Under the pieces are notes generated by a model. The model was not told the DNA's origin. It did not search any database and saw only the letters and a list, made by a program, of their open reading frames with translations. A stretch of 64,000 nt of DNA from Carallia brachiata (taxonomy: Eukaryota > Streptophyta > Magnoliopsida > Malpighiales > Rhizophoraceae): positions 2,307,484-2,371,483 of the forward strand of contig JADCRB010000021.1 in assembly GCA_021464245.1 (NCBI GenBank). Direction: 5' to 3'. This document shows, piece after piece, positions 36,401-47,360 of this stretch; within the stretch, counting starts at the first letter, position 1; each line of letters starts with the position of its first letter. The translations under genes and the position numbers were made by a program.

Positions 36401-36580
36401 GTAGAAGGTGTAAAAGTCTGACCTCCTTGTACACTTCAAGCGGAAGAGGTAACCTAAGAAATGAAATCCATGCCTTTGTGAATTTCAATTTCATCTTTTT
36501 GGCAATACCGGAAGCAGACAAAAGCTGAATGGACAGCATGCACACAATAAATGATTCGATGAACGAATCTAAGCACACAA

Positions 36581-36614
<34 letters not shown>

Positions 36615-39070
36615 GATAGATATTTGCAAAGTCGGCAAAACAGGGATATTTGCAAAGATAAACATTAATTACCCACATTCTTGCCGCTACTATTTTTCTC
36701 AGATTCTGGCTGCTTATCATCTGTTTTTGAAAGTTGAGAAAGCTCTTTTGGTTCATCTTCTTTAGACAAAAATCCTGATTTGAGTAGCAATGATCAAAAA
36801 CTTAACGCTTTAGCTAAAAATTCATATACAGAATAAATTTGACAGGAAAAGAGAACCTTATTGAAGCTTCTGATAAAAAAATTTTCAATATTTAGACCAG
36901 CAAGTAGTTACCTGAACCACTCCACATCTCATTGTCAGAATCCTCTTTTAGAGGGGGAACATGTGATAAGAGAGAGTGTGTCTTTTGAATAGAAAGCTCC
37001 GTGCTGATGCACAAAAAGAAAAAATGGAATTAAGCTTTGCCTATCACATTGCAACCAAACATGTCAATTTGCAGCGTATTATACTTAAAATAAAGAGAAA
37101 CAAGCAAGTTGCAGTTATCATACATCCTATTTGTAGGTTTAGCAAAGAGAATGTGTATATAAATTTTAAGTACCACAGCTTGGTCTCCAATAACCAAATA
37201 CCTTGACATGAAAAGGATAATAAGTCAGACCTAACAAATGCCAAGGACAAATATAAGTCGAACAAATGCCAAAGAAAACTAAAGGTCGACATAACGGTTT
37301 TGAAAAATAATCATAGTCGTTAGAACAAGACACCGCGCTTTTTAGTTGTTCTAAACAATGGGACAGTACACAGAGAAAGAGAGACTCAAAGGATAAAACA
37401 GTTGTAAATCGACATTACTGATCAGCAAAAAGTAGATAAAAATAATAACAATAATAATAATAGGACTAATAAAGGTCACACTAACCTTGCTCTTGAATCA
37501 GCGTCACGATCTTTATCTTCTCTTGTTGTTATGTTATCTTGCAAGAGAAACATATCAGCAAACAACCAAAGGTCAGCAAGAAGTTTAAACAATCACTAAA
37601 ATTGACAAAGATTATTCTTTCATTTATTTCCTTGAAAAGAATATCCTCCTCATTCTACCTCTTCCCTACTCTTTTTAATCTAATAACAATCATATTCTTC
37701 TCATCTAAAAAGAAAAATATATGCTTGTAAAGGCGTGAAAATGTACCAGAGATGTCTTTGACCTGCAAATTTGTAGCCAGTTTTTCAAGGCTGATGTAGG
37801 TAAAATAACTGTATCAAGCAAGAGATGGAATATAAGATGTCGCGTTGTGGAAGGAATAAAGAAGGGATTGTAGTGTATTTGTGTTTTAATGATAGAAGTG
37901 AAAGCTTTTATAACGACATTGGAGTGTAAAAAGCAATATTTGGGTACAACATGAGGCAAAAGCAAACATACCGGATGTCAAGGTATTTGAAATACTTTGA
38001 CACGAGCAATTCACGCAGAATATCAATTGGCTCCATAGAATTAACCTGCAAGCAAAAGAGATGTCGCAAATATGATGAAATTATATTATAGCTAACAGAA
38101 ATCACCGGGGGTTTTTTTTTTTTGTTTTTAATTGGGGTGGGGCGGGGGGTTGGCGGAGGGGCGAGCGGGGATCATGTGCAGAGTGAGGCAGTAAATTGAG
38201 GTAACAGGGGAGGAAAAGGAAGGGTGGGTAAGAACTAACGATTTTAAGAAGCAATCGGTGGTAAATAGCAGAATGGAATCTTCCTCCATTGGCAGACTTC
38301 ACAAGCTCCATAAGCGTATCCAACGCCACTTCCTAATTACCCATAATTCCAGCGCAAACACCACAACGTTACCAAAACCGCACAAGAAAATACATAAAAT
38401 AAGAAAAGATTAAGACAGGCTAAATGGAAGCACACACATAGATTGAAAATAACCAAAAAAAAAAAAAAGCAGCAAATATTTATTGATTGCAAAAAATTAG
38501 CCTATACCAATAATGAAAATATCTGTGTTTAAAGTTGATGAAAACCAAACAAAAGCAAAAAAGAAGAAGAGGAAATAGAAGAGAGAGAGAGAGAGAGAAC
38601 ACTCTCAAAACATCGTCGGCAAGGGGGGAAAGAAGAACATCGAAAAGGGAAGAGACAAATTGATCAAATTTGGAGCGAAGCCAAGTCCTATAAATTAATT
38701 GAGCTTCTTCGTCTTTTTTGTTGTTGTTGTTGTTGGGGAAAGAGGAAGACTGACGGATGGCGAGCGACGAAGAAGAAGAGGAGGAGGAGGAGGAGGAGGA
38801 GGGAGGGAGGCCAGGAAGGAGGGGAGCAAAGAAAGAGTGGAGGGAGAGGAGAGCCTCCAGAACGTGCTGAGGCGGATACTGTGGGGACACGAACGCCAGA
38901 AGAAGCGGCAGATTGTTGATGTGAGTTGTGGAGGACAGAAGTTGCCGCCCTAGGGTTTTCAGCTCCTTCAAGCTCTCCTTTGTTTTCTTCTTCTTCTTGT
39001 CCTCCTCCTCCTCCTCCTCCTTTTCAGATAAAATTGAAGCCATTGCTGCCTCTGCTTTGCGCTCTTTCAT
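33499..39070 (-). CDS. NOC4: Nucleolar complex protein 4 (NOC4), CBF/MAK21 family
   Basis: Predicted nucleolar factor for 40S subunit maturation and export, the plant equivalent of yeast Noc4, which pairs with Nop14. Fifteen exons on the minus strand: 39070-38603, 38332-38240, 38045-37972, 37808-37747, 37537-37486, 37003-36912, 36774-36677, 36524-36423, 36187-36129, 36030-35856, 35337-35164, 34788-34653, 34275-34218, 34138-34033 and 33696-33499. Introns follow GT-AG and phases agree; total 648 aa. Key segments: KMKLKFTKAWISFLRLPLPL, RSYDIGGVVSVMALSSLFIL, PSIFMAKHRAKFFQ, LLPAYLAAAFAKKLSRLAL, SSLWEIDTLRHHYCPPVSR and SDFPGWTF. The N-terminus has Glu/Lys, Ser (12) and Asn runs coded by microsatellites. 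ATG 39070 is the first in frame; 39043 (MASILSEKE) matches the homologue's start and may be the real one. Exon 5 uses an AAG acceptor and exon 7 a GTGGGT donor. Confidence 0.95.
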
Positions 39071-39502
39071 TTGATTTACTTCACTTCACTTTAATCAGAG
39101 TGATGAATCAGCAGCCGCATCAAATCTTTGGGAACGACTGGCCTCCCCGACTCGCTTCGTATATTACAACATTATGAATATAATATGATTGTGCAGTGTA
39201 GTGCAGCTTTTTCTCCTACTTGGTGTTAGGGTTTCGGTTTTCCTTTCTTGTTATCCAGGAATAAGATTTATTCAACAATGATTCTAATTTTTTTAATTTT
39301 TAATTTTTTTTCCGAACCTTTCTTTTAATAGAAAAAAAAAAAAAAAAAACCATATTTCCATATCCCTGCCACTGATACAAAGCAAAGACAAAGACAGGCA
39401 CGCTCACACCCGTTTTAAAAAAAACAAAAATTATGAAAAACGAGGAACAAAATGATAATATTTATAGTTTGAATCCGCTCGCTAATCTTCTGCACTTTTA
39501 AA
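39071..39502. other. NOC4 promoter region
   Basis: 5' flank of NOC4 on the minus strand, with an A-run at 39331-39349. No other feature was recognised. Confidence 0.5.
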
Positions 39503-40396
39503 TAGGGGTGTACAAAAAACTGCTTAACATGCTTTAACTTGATTAATCTAATTAAATTTAAATCGAAATTGTAAAAATTGCAAAAAAATGAATCGGTTAT
39601 GGTTTACAAATTTAGCAAATTGCTTTTTATGGTTTAATTGTGGTTTTAAAAATATAAAAGCTGTCAAAACTGAACCCAACGCCATAAGTTATTGAAGGCT
39701 AAAAAATATTTTTTTGAAAGAAATAATGGACCACAAACGATAGCTTGGAGTAACTTGGAGCGTGGATGGAATAATCATCTTCATACATTTCTTTCTCTTC
39801 TAAGCTCTTCAACTTTGAACTTTCATACGTTATATAATGTATCTCGAATATTCCAACTATGTGTATTACTTGACATCCTCATGCACTATTTAGGTGGGTT
39901 CTTTTGAGATTTGATCAGTTGAACTCTTGTATATAACTCTTTGAACACAATTTGAATGGATGGTTATGGATTTGATTTTCTAGGCTCAGCGTGTGTGTGT
40001 AACTGTGTATATGGGACAATAGTTTATCTTGTTGTGTCTTTGCTGACTCGCAAAAGTTTTAGTGTTCTTTAAGCAATTTTGAAAGCATCATCAACTTATG
40101 GTTATTTTCAGATTTTACATTCTCGATTTTTATTATCTTCATTTTAAAACTCAATTGTAGAACAAGAAAAATAAAAAAGCAAGAAACATGAAGAAAAATA
40201 ACCCAAAAAAATATTCTCAAATTTATGATTTAAACTGCCAAACCGACCAAACCTACCCGTAATTGTCAATAGCATATTAGATGGTTTCACTATTATGTTG
40301 GTTTAATTATGGTTTCAAAATTTTTTAAATTGCTACGAACAGTTTAATTTGAATATGAACAATAAATCATTCCAAACTGACCTGCGTACACTCCTA
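39503..40396. mobile_element. hAT-like non-autonomous DNA transposon
   Basis: The left end TAGGGGTGTAC (39503) and the right end GTACACTCCTA (ending 40396) are inverted repeats with one mismatch, and TAGGGGTG resembles the start of plant hAT elements. The flanking 8 bp, CTTTTAAA on the left and TTTTTGAA on the right, match at 6 of 8 positions, as expected for an aged hAT 8-bp target duplication. The interior has no transposase frame and is rich in TTTAATTRTGGTTT words that recur, inverted, in the right half. The length is about 0.9 kb. A related fragment lies near 18.4 kb. Confidence 0.6.
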
Positions 40397-42066
40397 TTTT
40401 TGAATATTAAGAACATAAAATGGATTTTTTTTAATTAAAGGAAAAACTTAAGTGATAATCTAGTTATAATAACATAGTAAATACATAGAGATGTGATTTA
40501 TTTTTATAAAAATTTATTAAATTAAAAAAAACATATATATGAGTTATTTGATGAATTATACATCTACTACATATTTCATAATATTTTTTTCATAGTCTAA
40601 GTGAATCCTTAAATCACCCTTTCTCTTTTTAAATTATTACTTTGAATCTTTAATATACATGTCTAAATTCATCGTGAGCTTGTAACTTAAATAATATTGA
40701 CAGTATACCAGTAAATGCGATATTAAAAGTTCGAACTTTTAATTTCTTCAATTATTTCTCTCTCTCCTACTAGTTAATTTAAATTTAAAAAACTAAAAAA
40801 TATACATGCCTAAATTTATAGCTACTACTCCATACTTTCACTCAATTCCAATGTATAATAATAATAATAATTATTATTATTATTATTATTTGGGTATTAA
40901 ATGATTTTTTAGACGATTCGTTCAAAGAAAATGCCAAAATATAATGAATTTTTAATTCTGTGTTATTTTATTGGTAAATGTAAAATAATAAAAATAAATA
41001 TAACTTATCGCTTCATTTTATTCTTATATAAAATATTAATATAATTATATAAAATTGACGATTTGTTGTGTTTTAATACTTCGTCTGTAGAAATCGTTTG
41101 GAGGAATCATTTGGTGTAGAAACTTTACAAATTTAAGGTGTAAATGTAAAAAGAAAAAAAAAAGAAAAAGAATAAATTTAAGATGCAAACTGTAATCTAT
41201 GGATAGATTTTAAAGAGGAGTCTGGACCAGTTGTCAAATCAAGTCACTTCGAGTTGTGGACTTATTTTTTAATGCAGATGGTTTTAAATTCGGGATCAGT
41301 CGAATTTACGACTCCTAATTCGCCCGGTCTGTGTTATTTATTTATTTTTTTTTGGGTCCTAAGTATGTATTATTTTTCATGGGGCCTTTCAAAAATCCTG
41401 ATTACCATGGATACTCGCAGGCACAAGAAACAAGGCCTAATATCTTTTTAGATGAACGCACGACATTAGGAGAATTGGGCCTTTTAACATCTCCATGCAC
41501 AGCCAATTACAATAATTGGGCTAGCTAAGGTATCGATTAATAGGCTCACGAGATTATATGTGATGCATAAATTTAAGATAAATTAATATAGTGATGGATA
41601 TGAAAGAGAATAAACTCTAAAATTTAAGATTCAATAGATCAAATTATTATTTATCAAATGTATTAGATAACACTAACCCATAAATATGATCTTGTACTCA
41701 CCTATACAAATAATTTACTGAATATGAGACATGATAGGACAATACTATTTTAACGTATAGTCTGCAATGTATAAAAAAAAAGAACAAAGACAAGAAAAAT
41801 AAATTATAGTGTTTTATTTATTCATTGGTCTTGGCCATATTTATCAATCTGGAAATATTTTTCCGACATACAATTAAGGACACGTAACAAGTAAAGAGTG
41901 ATCTGAATCATTGGAGCTTGGAAAACATGTTAGTTTTCACGCGGTTTGCATTTGGCAAAAGATACATGAAGTATAGCAGCCACGGCAGTTCCAACTGCCA
42001 CGTTACATTGGCAATCCGGCCAAGTGTTAGATTTCGGGTACTCCACCGAGTTGCATTTGTTAGTTG
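40397..42066. other. AT-rich spacer left of the LINE, no gene seen
   Basis: Very AT-rich DNA with a palindromic (ATA)n/(TTA)n tract at 40855-40890. The last 130 bases before the LINE poly-T run are more mixed in composition and include GCCACGTTA (41998-42006), an ACGT-core motif of the ABA-response type. This could be part of the metallothionein promoter, displaced by the insertion. Confidence 0.35.
40855..40890. repeat. Palindromic (ATA)n-(TTA)n microsatellite
   Basis: ATA units switch to TTA units halfway, so the tract is self-complementary and could form a long hairpin. Confidence 0.9.
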
Positions 42067-44290
42067 TTTTTTTTTTTTTTGAGATAAAGATGACATAGAT
42101 TTCATTTATGTAAAATTCGTACATCCCGAGTAATCAAGGAAGAGATCGATTGGATACTATCCCAATTCCAAATCAACTCCCCTGTACAAGATAGAGCATG
42201 CTTAGCAAGGGTATGAGCTACCTCATTGACTTGCCTTGGTACATGAATGATGTTACACGAAATAAAGAGAGTAATAAGCAGTTGAACATCCATAACTAGA
42301 AGACCAAATGAGGAAGGGTCTAGCGTTAATGAGCCAATGGCGTGAACCACATCTAAACAATCTGATTCCAGTACAACAGAGTCTAAAGACATTTGTATAG
42401 CATGTTGGAGAGCTTCCCTGATGGCCATAAGTTCCAAGATTTGTGGAGAAAAAATCCCCTCCAGTGTTCTAAAAAATAAATGCAGTGGCCTTCCCTGACA
42501 GTCCCGGAAAACTAAAGCTATAGCACCCTTGGTTGCACTCCATGAAGCATCAGTATTAAGCTTAGTTATACCACTTGCAAGCGGCTTCCATATATACAAT
42601 GCTGGTGCAGAATTAGGCGTGGTAGAGGGTACTCTTTCATGACTATAATCCCTGTACAAAGAAAGAGTCATGTGAATTACCCCAGGTGGATTTGAGGGAA
42701 TTGTCTCTCAACTAATAGGTGAGGGGTTTAAATCCCACAAAACCTCACTTTCCCCTCCCCAAATGTCCAATAGGACTTCTTATAGACCAAAAAAAAAAAA
42801 AAGACCATAAAATTCCTAGTTTTCCATAAGGCCCAAGAAATCAACGCAACGAGCTCTAAAGCCTGAGACTCCACCTGGCCTACCATATCGCAAATCCACG
42901 CTGCAAAGTCACCCTGCACAAGATCATGAACCCTTAGCCCCAATGGACACAAGAACCAGCAAGCTTTGGCTTGAGGACAATGAAGCAAAGCATGGGAAAC
43001 TGATTCCTCTGCAAGACCACACATAGGGCAGTAAAAGTCGACCATAACTCCTTGGCGGACTAGATTGGAACAAGATGGTAAAAACTCACAACATGCTCGC
43101 CATATAAACATCTTAACCTTCCCTGTAACTTTCAATTTCCATATGGCTTGCCAAATAGTCGGAGAAAAAATTGCAGTCCCATTAGAAGATGAGGCCTTGT
43201 TTTGCATTGAACACGCCAGTTTGTATGCGCTCCTGACAGTATACTTGCCACTATGGTCATAATGCCACACCAACCTATCATCTAGGCTGCGAAAACTTAA
43301 GGGAATAGACAAAATTTGTACAACTTCCTCCTCAAAAAAACTATTCCGGATAAAATCTTCTCGCCACCGCTTGCGATCATGATCAATTAAGAAATCAACT
43401 GTAACTTTTTCTCATACTAATCTTGGCGAGAGGATTTTGAAGCCTGGTTGATCTGGGAGCCAAGGATCATTTCGAATGTTAACACACTGATCATTCCTAA
43501 TAAGCCAACGAACACCCTTTCTCACTAAGGGGCCTAGACCGAAGAATGCTCCTCCAAGTGTAACTTGGAGTAGAACCAATTTCTACCTCAAGAAAAGAGC
43601 TCGATGGGTAATAGCGAGCTTTGAGCACTTTGGATAGCAACGAATTCTCATTCTCCATTATCCTCCAAACTTACTTCCCAAGCATAGCCAAATTAAAATT
43701 TGAAAAATCCCGAAAACCCAACCCACCACTTGACTTTGGAGCAGATAACCTTGCCCAAGAAGCCCAATGGATGCGACGTGACTCATCTGAGCTTCCCCAC
43801 CAGAACCTATCAGCAAGCATAGCCAACTCCAGGCAAATCTTTTGAGGAAGCAAAAAACAACTCATTGTGTATGTTGGAATAGTCTGGATAACAGCCTTAA
43901 GTAGAACCTCCTTCCCTGCCTTTAATAAGAGAGATTCCTTCCACCCATTTAATTTCTTACGAACCCTATCAAGCAACACACTAAACACCTTGCACTTAAA
44001 TGAACCAATTACTATCGGAAGACCGAGATATCTATAAGGATCACTATTAGCCGTAACCCCCAAATTTTGTTGGATTGAATTTTGGACATCCATGTGCACA
44101 TTTCAACTAAAGAACAATTCAGTCTTATCCAAATTAACTTGCTGACCCGATGTTGTTTCATAAGCTGATAGGATTCGTTTGACATGCTCACACTCAAAGA
44201 TGGAAGCACCCGTGAAAATGAGACTATCATCTACAAATAAAAGATGAGAAATACATGGATTAAAGGAGCACACACTTTTGCAAAGTTGCC
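42067..44290 (-). mobile_element. 5'-truncated L1-type LINE (dead), minus orientation
   Basis: Read on the minus strand, it begins inside the reverse transcriptase with CISHLLFVDDSLIF (the catalytic Asp-Asp region), then QQVNLDKTELFFS, YLGLPIVIG, an LNGWKE...AGKEVLLKAV segment, the zf-RVT region (IFSPTIWQAIWKLKVTGKVK, CPMCGLAEESVSHALLHC), and the RNase H-like domain (LNTDASWSATKG, EIGS-type helix, HVPRQVNEVAHTLAKHAL). It ends in a poly(A) run (poly-T on the plus strand, 42067-42080). Endonuclease and ORF1 are missing, stops and frame changes separate the segments (for example near 43310-43670 and 44100), and a SINE has inserted into it. Inactive. Its truncated end sits next to the metallothionein gene. 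Confidence 0.88.
42680..42802 (+). mobile_element. SINE nested inside the LINE
   Basis: About 123 bp that break the LINE coding sequence between an ISWALWKTRNFMV segment and the MTLSLYRDYSHERV segment. It starts near CCCAGGTGGATTTGAGGG, holds a B-box-like GGGTTTAAATCCC (42724-42736) and ends TATAGACC followed by 14 A (42789-42802), so it runs opposite to the host LINE. The flanks GTCATGTGAATT and GACCATAAAATT are similar and may be a worn target duplication. A tRNA-derived origin is inferred from the B box only. Confidence 0.6.
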
Positions 44291-44322
44291 AATAAAAAAA
44301 AAAAGCGCGGAGGAAAGGGAAA

Positions 44323-44886
44323 ATGGCAGATATTACGGGCGGCGCTGTGGGTTGCAACGATCGGTGTGGATGTCCTGTTCCGTGCCCTGGAGGTGCAGCC
44401 TGCAGGTCGGTCTTCCGTTATTTTTGTTCTTTTTAATTTTCTTCTCGACCGATCTTTAATTAATCAACCATATATATATATATATATATGCATGGTCAGC
44501 CAGTGAATGCGTAATTATCACAGGAGGGGTAATTTTAATTCTCGGGTAATTTAGTGTAAGTGGACAACTGGAAAAAAAAAGGATTGTATTTGTTGTATCT
44601 AATTATAATTATTTAGTTGGGCTGTTAGATATATATATATATATATATATATTTATCTATAAAAATGTGCATAGTTGAAATAGAGGGGATGGGTTAATGT
44701 GTATGCATGTGCAGCACAACAAGGGAGACATCATCGGGCGGGAAGGGCGAGCACAACAAATGTTCCTGCGGGGCGCACTGCGGATGCAATCCGTGCACAT
44801 GCCCAGGGGCCGTGGTGACCGCTGAAGTTGGCAAGGAACACTGCAAGTGCGGTGATGGTTGCACTTGTGTACCTTGTAATGCTTAA
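44323..44886 (+). CDS. MT4: Type 4 (EC-type) metallothionein
   Basis: Small Cys-rich zinc-binding protein; type 4 members are typically seed-expressed and ABA-responsive. Two exons, 44323-44405 and 44715-44886, give 84 aa starting MADITGGAVGC. Cys pattern: first cluster C-x3-C-x-C-x3-C-x5-C; second CSCGAHCGCNPCTC; third CKCGDGCTCVPC. EC-type proteins normally carry 17 Cys, with a CRC ending the first cluster; this model has 16, because the second Cys of CRC is lost. The missing Arg-Cys is encoded in the six bases just before the only AG acceptor (44709-44714), which suggests a shifted 3' splice site. The upstream truncated LINE ends within about 20-50 bases of the ATG, so promoter elements may be LINE-derived. 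The full-length LINE begins about 590 bases downstream. Confidence 0.9.
44470..44489. repeat. (TA)n microsatellite in the metallothionein intron
   Basis: First of two TA tracts in the single intron; the second lies at 44629-44652. Confidence 0.9.
44629..44652. repeat. (TA)n microsatellite in the metallothionein intron
   Basis: Second TA tract, ending about 60 bases before the 3' splice site, so it may affect branch-point context. Confidence 0.9.
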
Positions 44887-45120
44887 TATACATATATACA
44901 CATACACGTATATACAGATACGTGTGTGCGCGCGCACGCTTATTGCTGTCTCTATCTGCTACCTACTACTGCAAAGCTTCTGTTAGTCATATAAACAACA
45001 GGCTGCCCCTTATATTACGATATATATGGATGCAAAGGACGCGTGTGAGTGGTAGAGCTAGCTAGATATGTATGATGTATGCTAAAAGAGTACTGTTACA
45101 GCTCTTTCATGCCCAAATTA

Positions 45121-45126
45121 AATAAA
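45121..45126 (+). terminator. Poly(A) signal (AATAAA) of the metallothionein gene
   Basis: A canonical AATAAA lies 235 bases after the metallothionein stop and upstream of the LINE insertion, so the gene probably terminates before the transposon. Confidence 0.5.
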
Positions 45127-45457
45127 ACGTTTCGTGAAGCGTCGTTTGGTTCTTCCTTTTCCATTACAGTTAGTTTCAGTTAAATGAAACCAGAGAGGTA
45201 TAATCAATGCCTCTTCTTTGAATGCTTATTATTTCGTACTTTCGAACGCAATGCTTGGTAAAATCAGACTCGAATTTAAATTTCAATGGGCTAGCCCGGG
45301 GCGATACTCGTCTGCATAGCCAGACGTCCGTCTAACGGCGAAAATGACAAAAATACAAAAAAAAGAGAGCATCAAAGGGTTGAGAGAAGGGCCTCTCAAC
45401 AGAAATTCTCAGGCCGACGGCCTGGTCCATAATCATTTAAAGATAGCTGAGTCACTT

Positions 45458-45474
45458 AAAAGGAGTAGCTGGGT
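45458..45474 (+). repeat. Left target-site duplication of the full-length LINE
   Basis: AAAAGGAGTAGCTGGGT precedes the LINE and recurs after its poly(A) tail. The GGAGTAGCTGGGT core is identical on both sides; the A residues merge with the tail on the right. Confidence 0.9.
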
Positions 45475-45625
45475 AAAAGAGAAAGGGAAGAAATAAGAAA
45501 CCAGAATAGAATTCTCTCGAATTGCTACAGTAACTCTCGCCTTGCTACAGTAACATTTTGGGGCAATTTTTGCTTTCGACACCGTCTCGGCTTCGCACCG
45601 CAGCTCTTCAAGGCTCCTGCCTTCA

Positions 45626-47332
45626 ATGCAGCCAACGAACGATGGTCTTGTTTCATCGGAGGAAGCTGACCAACTTGCTAGGAGTCATAAGAAAGTCAAG
45701 CGAGCTTTGGACACTACAGACCACCTGCCATCAGGTACTGTAGGGGGGGCTTCGCACAGTCCCAGACTGGAACGGCCTCCGGTATCGTAGAGAGATGTTT
45801 TGTTGCCTGCTCGACGGATGCCTTGGGAGGAGGAATTGGAGGTTATGGCTATGGAGGAGGATATCGGGCAACTTGCGGATGATGATTTTGATGATGGGCC
45901 TCGTGATTGTCCTCGGTTTCCTTTGACAGCAGGGGAAAAAATGGCTATGCGTCAACCATGGAGGTACTCCCTTATTGTTAAGCTTCTTGGCCATAGAATT
46001 GGATACTCTTACTTATATCGCTGAATTACACAACTGTGGGCTGTTCAGCGAGCGTTCAATCTCATTGATCTCGGCAACGAGTTTTTCCTTGCCAAGTTTG
46101 ATAATGTGGAGGACTATAACCACGTCCTCCATGGAGGGCCCTGGATGGTGGCTGGCCATTATCTCACTGTGCGGAAATGGCAGGCGGATTTTGACCCTGA
46201 TGTGGCAGGAATTGAAAGAGTAGCTGTTTGGGTTCGGCTCCCCCAGCTACCTGTTGAATACTACATGCCCAAATTTTTGTGGAGGATTGGTGACCGGCTT
46301 GGGAAGACAATCAAAGTTGATGCTACGACATTGGAGGTGACCAGGGGGAATTATGCACGTCTTTGTGTGGAGATAAACCTCAATGAACCTTTGGTTACAA
46401 GGTATGAGATTGGTGGGAAGATTCGCCGGGTAGAATACGAGGGCATCCAACTGGTATGCTTTGACTGTGGACGCTATGGCCACCGGTCTGGGGAATGTCC
46501 GACGGATCAACATAGGGCCGACGTTCCACCGCAACACTCAGAGCCGAAGAAGCAACGACCGGAACAAACGGAAGCTTTTGGACCTTGGATGCTAGTGACA
46601 AAACAAAACCGTCGAGGATTTGGGGCAGGAGGCCGCAGGTCAGCGGCAGCACAGTCGGGCAAGTTGCAGGAGGAAAATGGGGGGTCACGATTCCAAGTCC
46701 TTGGTGGGGACAGTGCAGAGTCTGGGGGCAACGACACAACAGAGGTGGCAGGTGTCGGTCAATTGTCGAATATGGCACAGGGGAGGTTTCTTGGAAACCA
46801 AGTTGCTCGGGGCCCTAATCAACGTGGGACTGACAATGGATCTTCTGGGGAACGTGGCCCAGGGCCACTTGGCAAATCTGCGAAGGGTGCGGGTCGGGGG
46901 CCAACTGAGGAGAACGGGCGAGATTCAGCAGGTGACACTGCCATAATGGATCTTTCTGGGGCCTTGCATACTAATGCAAGTGAGCCGAGGACAGAGGCTC
47001 CTAAGCATGGTTTCCAACATGACTCTCAAGCCCCCCTTTCTCCAAGTGTGTCCATCCCTGTGGTAGTTGGAGACTCTCTACAATCAGAGGGCTGGGCCTC
47101 CGTGGTAAGAAGGGCCGCAGAGATAGAAAAGGGGGCTCTTACACCATGTAAGGTACTGGACCCCAACGGGGACCCTCAGGCCGACCCACCTGACTCTGCA
47201 GACCAAATGCAGGAGGGTGTCTTACCTATACGAGATCTGGATATGGACAGCCAAGTTCCTGAATCACCTATGGCACTTCAGGATGGGCCGACGCATTTTC
47301 CGGAAGGGGTCTCCCTGGCCCAAGGTACGTAG
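45626..47332 (+). pseudogene. LINE ORF1: nucleic-acid-binding protein (DUF4283, zinc knuckle)
   Basis: One frame of 569 codons from ATG 45626. After an acidic N-terminal part (EEDIGQLADDDFDDGPRD) comes a DUF4283-type region: YSLIVKLLGHRIGYSYLY, RAFNLIDLGNEFFLAKF, VLHGGPWMVAGHYLTVRKW and VWVRLPQLPVEYY. Next is one CCHC zinc knuckle, CFDCGRYGHRSGEC. The C-terminal half is low-complexity and Gly/Gln/Pro-rich. Two in-frame stops occur: TAG at 45788-45790 and TGA at 46022-46024; the latter falls where the context expects Arg, so a CGA-to-TGA change at a CpG is likely. The protein would coat LINE RNA. Dead as it stands. Confidence 0.88.
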
Positions 47333-47360
47333 CTAGAGGTTTTTTTTCCTCACATTTTTG

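Noticed and set aside
42060..44300. Target-site duplication for the truncated LINE
   Set aside because: Left flank AGTTGCATTTG and right flank AGTTGCCAATA share only six bases, too few to call.
44731..44937. Minus-strand frames over metallothionein exon 2
   Set aside because: The plus strand gives the clear CxC pattern of a type 4 metallothionein; the opposite frames are its shadow.
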